Source of the DNA: JAAYAY01 sp964429355
GTDB lineage: Bacteria; Planctomycetota; Planctomycetia; Pirellulales; Thermoguttaceae
Length of the DNA stretch: 9,125 bases
Assembly (NCBI GenBank): GCA_964429355.1
Contig: CAYSCH010000379.1
Span: 1 to 9,125, forward strand
Direction: 5' to 3'
The notes beneath the pieces are model-generated. The model saw only the letters and a list, made by a program, of their open reading frames with translations. It was not told the DNA's origin and did not search any database. Positions 7,466 through 9,125 of the stretch are shown here, piece after piece. Every line of letters begins with the position of its first letter. Positions within the stretch are counted from its first letter, which is position 1. The position numbers and the translations under genes are program-made.

Positions 7466-8774
7466 CCGCGGGCAACTCGCCCTCTTTTCTCATCACTCGA
7501 ATCAACTCGCGAACCGCCCCAGCCTTCTGCTTTGCCATCTTCCCGGCGGTAATCCACGTCGCGCATGCGCGGTTGATGATATTGGCCAATTCCTGGGCTC
7601 CCATGCTGGGGGCCTTCTCCAACTCGCGTTGAATGATCTCCCTTGCGGGCGACTTTTTGCGACCCACTGACGAGCGTTTGGGCTTGGCGGCCTTTGCTAC
7701 AGGGACTCTGCCGCCTCTGCGGTTAGGCTGTTTTTTCACCTTCTTGCCGTTCTCAAACAGTCTTGCACGCTGCTCCAGCCCTGTCGGAACTCCCAGTGTC
7801 TGTCGAGCCTCCGTAAGGAGGGATTCCCACAGCTCGGTATGCTCTCTCGCACTTTGGCCGATCACGCTATCACTCACCAAACCAAGCCGTCTCGACGCCT
7901 CTGCCATTGACGCCCCGCTGGCGACGATCAACGCGGCCCGGAGCATATTTTGCCGGGTAGGGATACGTAGCCCGCGAAACCGCGGCTGCCAAATCCTCGG
8001 ATCGACGCCAGCTTTCCAACAGGCGGGCCCCCACAATTCCGGGCGACGTCCTATTGTGTCGTTCAGCCAACGAGACCTCATGCCCACGCCTCGCGACGCG
8101 TCGGCCATTGAGAGGCCCTTAACGAGCAGCTTGGCCGCCTTTGTGAGTCGCCTCTGAATGCCGTCCGCGGGCAATTCGTTTCCCGGCTGCTCGGCGAGTT
8201 GCAGCAATTCTTTAGCCGTCTTTTCTTCCTTTCGCCACAGCTCATGGCGTGAGGCAATAGCGTACTCAGAAAGGTTCAGCCTTTTCATGACGTCCGCCTT
8301 TCTCAGTCCAAGAGCACATAAGAATGCGGCCTTTCGAATGCGGCTGTGGATCTCCGGGGGAGATTTTTTCGGTTTGCCGCCCGCGAGATTCACCAGCCAG
8401 TCAGCGGCCTTCCTTTCCTTTTCCCAGAGCTCCTTGTAGTTGCGGACGTTACGCTGGATTGCCATAGGGTGAAGGTTCAGTTTGCGGTAAGCCTCAAGGC
8501 TACCGATCCCGAGGGCTCTGAGAAGTGCCAGGTTCCTGAGCCTGTCCCTGATCGATTTGGGTGCCCCGATTTCCGGCTCCCTGCCGGAGAGTTGAGTCAG
8601 ATATTTCGCTGATTCGAGTTCCCTCTTCCACAGATCGTCGTACCGGTAGAGACTTCGTAGGCTAAGCCCGACCTTTTTCGCCGCTACGACTTTGCCCACG
8701 CCGAGGGCGTGCAATACAGCCGCCTTCTGGATCAGGTCCGTGCGACTGTTCGCCGATTGTTTCGGCTCGCTCAT
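7440..8774 (-). CDS. Tandem helix-turn-helix repeat protein, 444 aa
   Basis: ATG 8772-8774 follows a near-perfect AAGGAGGA ribosome site at ideal spacing. Residues 11-325 contain five related units of 63-68 residues. Each has the pattern R-x-x-hydrophobic-x-KAA-x-L-x-ALG, then an Ala-rich turn helix ending in a hydrophobic RLxL-type motif, then an LW pair (Leu-Trp at 48-49, 116-117, 179-180, 247-248, 315-316). Each unit looks like a helix-turn-helix of the recombinase/transposase N-terminal type followed by a connecting helix. Residues 330-375 are a basic linker (KKVKKQPNRRGGR, KAAKPKRSS). The rest is a separate helical domain (REIIQRELEKAPSMGAQELANI). No catalytic motif is seen. I do not know a family with this architecture. 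A multi-site DNA-binding regulator or nucleoid-type protein is inferred; the repeats are seen directly. Confidence 0.88.
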   Translation of the reverse strand: MSEPKQSANSRTDLIQKAAVLHALGVGKVVAAKKVGLSLRSLYRYDDLWKRELESAKYLTQLSGREPEIGAPKSIRDRLRNLALLRALGIGSLEAYRKLNLHPMAIQRNVRNYKELWEKERKAADWLVNLAGGKPKKSPPEIHSRIRKAAFLCALGLRKADVMKRLNLSEYAIASRHELWRKEEKTAKELLQLAEQPGNELPADGIQRRLTKAAKLLVKGLSMADASRGVGMRSRWLNDTIGRRPELWGPACWKAGVDPRIWQPRFRGLRIPTRQNMLRAALIVASGASMAEASRRLGLVSDSVIGQSAREHTELWESLLTEARQTLGVPTGLEQRARLFENGKKVKKQPNRRGGRVPVAKAAKPKRSSVGRKKSPAREIIQRELEKAPSMGAQELANIINRACATWITAGKMAKQKAGAVRELIRVMRKEGELPAARQETVRK

Positions 8775-8875
8775 GAGATTCCTCCTTGTGCTGGGCGATC
8801 CGGGGGCGGGAGAGACAAAGAGGGAACTCCCCCGGCCGCCCGGATCGCAGCCGGCCGATCGTCATCAGCCGACAT
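8771..8875 (-). CDS. Possible 34-aa leader peptide upstream of the tandem-HTH gene
   Basis: A short frame from ATG 8873-8875 (MSADDDRPAAIRAAGG...) stops at 8771-8773, overlapping the ATG of the 444-aa gene as ATGA. The overlap would allow translational coupling. No Shine-Dalgarno is visible and the sequence is low-complexity, so it may be chance. Confidence 0.2.
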   Translation of the reverse strand: MSADDDRPAAIRAAGGVPSLSLPPPDRPAQGGIS

Positions 8876-8887
8876 GGTACGGTTTTC

Positions 8888-8915
8888 AGTGTACGCGACT
8901 CCCCCGCCCGGACAA
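8888..8915 (-). promoter_or_regulatory. Candidate promoter of the tandem-HTH gene
   Basis: On the minus strand TTGTCC (8915-8910) and TACACT (8893-8888) are spaced by 16 bases; each matches the sigma-70 consensus at four of six positions. The start would lie about 105 bases before the 444-aa gene. It is the best match seen in this intergenic stretch, but it is only a pattern match. Confidence 0.35.
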
Positions 8916-8948
8916 AGTCTCCGGGAACCCAACCTACGCGGCCCTCGA

Positions 8949-9080
8949 CTCTTGCCAGTGCCCACGGATGTTGCCAAAACTGTTGCCAAATCGCGTTCCA
9001 CTCTGGGTTCTTCCACCCACGCTGCATCTTCCGGGAATGTCAAAAATCGGCGGTTTGAGGGCGGTTCCGTGGCGATTTGA
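8949..9080 (+). pseudogene. Possible C-terminal remnant of an integrase
   Basis: A plus-strand frame ending at TGA 9078-9080 encodes a tail beginning VPTDVAKTVAKSRSTLGSS and ending GGSVAI. Its Ala/Val/Lys/Ser-rich style resembles the variable C-terminal tails of planctomycete tyrosine integrases as I remember them. Upstream of about 8949 the frame runs antisense into the tandem-HTH gene, so no catalytic domain is present. It lies just before a tRNA-like sequence, which fits an integrase next to an attachment site. The assignment is weak; the stretch may simply be non-coding. Confidence 0.2.
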
Positions 9081-9093
9081 TAACCCTATCTCG

Positions 9094-9125
9094 ACTCTGG
9101 ATCACTTAGTTGGGGTTCAAGTCCC
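9094..9125 (+). other. tRNA 3'-half-like sequence, candidate attachment site (cut by window end)
   Basis: The last 32 bases can be read as a tRNA from the anticodon loop (CTCTGGA, 9095-9101; anticodon CTG if real, which would be Gln) through a four-base variable loop to a canonical T-arm (GGGG then TTCAAGT then CCC, 9112-9125). The 5' half of a tRNA is not recognisable upstream: only about two anticodon-stem pairs form. A tRNA 3' end without its 5' half is the usual form of a prophage attachment site. The window stops before the acceptor stem, so this cannot be confirmed. Confidence 0.4.

Noticed and set aside
7633..8157. 174-codon plus-strand open frame
   Set aside because: It is antisense to the tandem-HTH gene, whose internal repeats and strong ribosome site show the minus strand is coding.

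Overview
This is a phage-derived or otherwise mobile region in a GC-rich genome. All well-supported genes lie on the minus strand, so the window reads in the direction of transcription from right (about 8774) to left (1). Genes are tightly packed, with ATGA or GTGA stop/start overlaps (469/466, 5584/5581, 6967/6964). The host may be a planctomycete: the small wHTH protein at 6964-7227 and the initiator at 6056-6967 resemble planctomycete mobile-element proteins I remember. This is recollection, not a search result.

Right edge (8775-9125): a likely promoter for the first gene, a possible integrase C-terminal remnant on the plus strand, and a tRNA-like 3' half (anticodon loop through T-loop) cut by the window end. 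Together these suggest an attachment-site scar. No intact integrase is present.

Regulatory and replication block (8774-4585): a 444-residue protein of five tandem ~65-aa helix-turn-helix-like repeats that I cannot assign to a described family. It is followed by a terminator that straddles its stop codon and by a 212-bp intergenic region with two identical 22-bp palindromes. Next come a small wHTH protein, a lambda-O-like replication initiator carrying a helically phased repeat array in its middle, a DnaC-type helicase loader, an unknown 96-aa protein, and a possible recombination protein whose reading frame lacks a clear start. The initiator/loader pair with internal repeats mirrors the lambda O-ori-P layout. 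The working inference is that the initiator binds its own gene and the DnaC-like protein delivers the host replicative helicase there.

Middle and structural block (4482-191): an AlpA/MerR-like excisionase-family DNA-binding protein, an 85-aa protein with a C-terminal coiled coil, a 213-aa helical protein, a 307-bp gap without a convincing gene, and a TP901-type tail tape measure protein (834 aa, interrupted by ten N). A translationally coupled 92-aa protein follows. No terminase, portal, capsid or tail-chaperone genes separate the replication block from the tape measure gene, which is an unusual order and suggests a rearranged or decayed prophage or a satellite-like element. Left edge (1-190): a promoter-like sequence and the possible start of another minus-strand gene running off the window.
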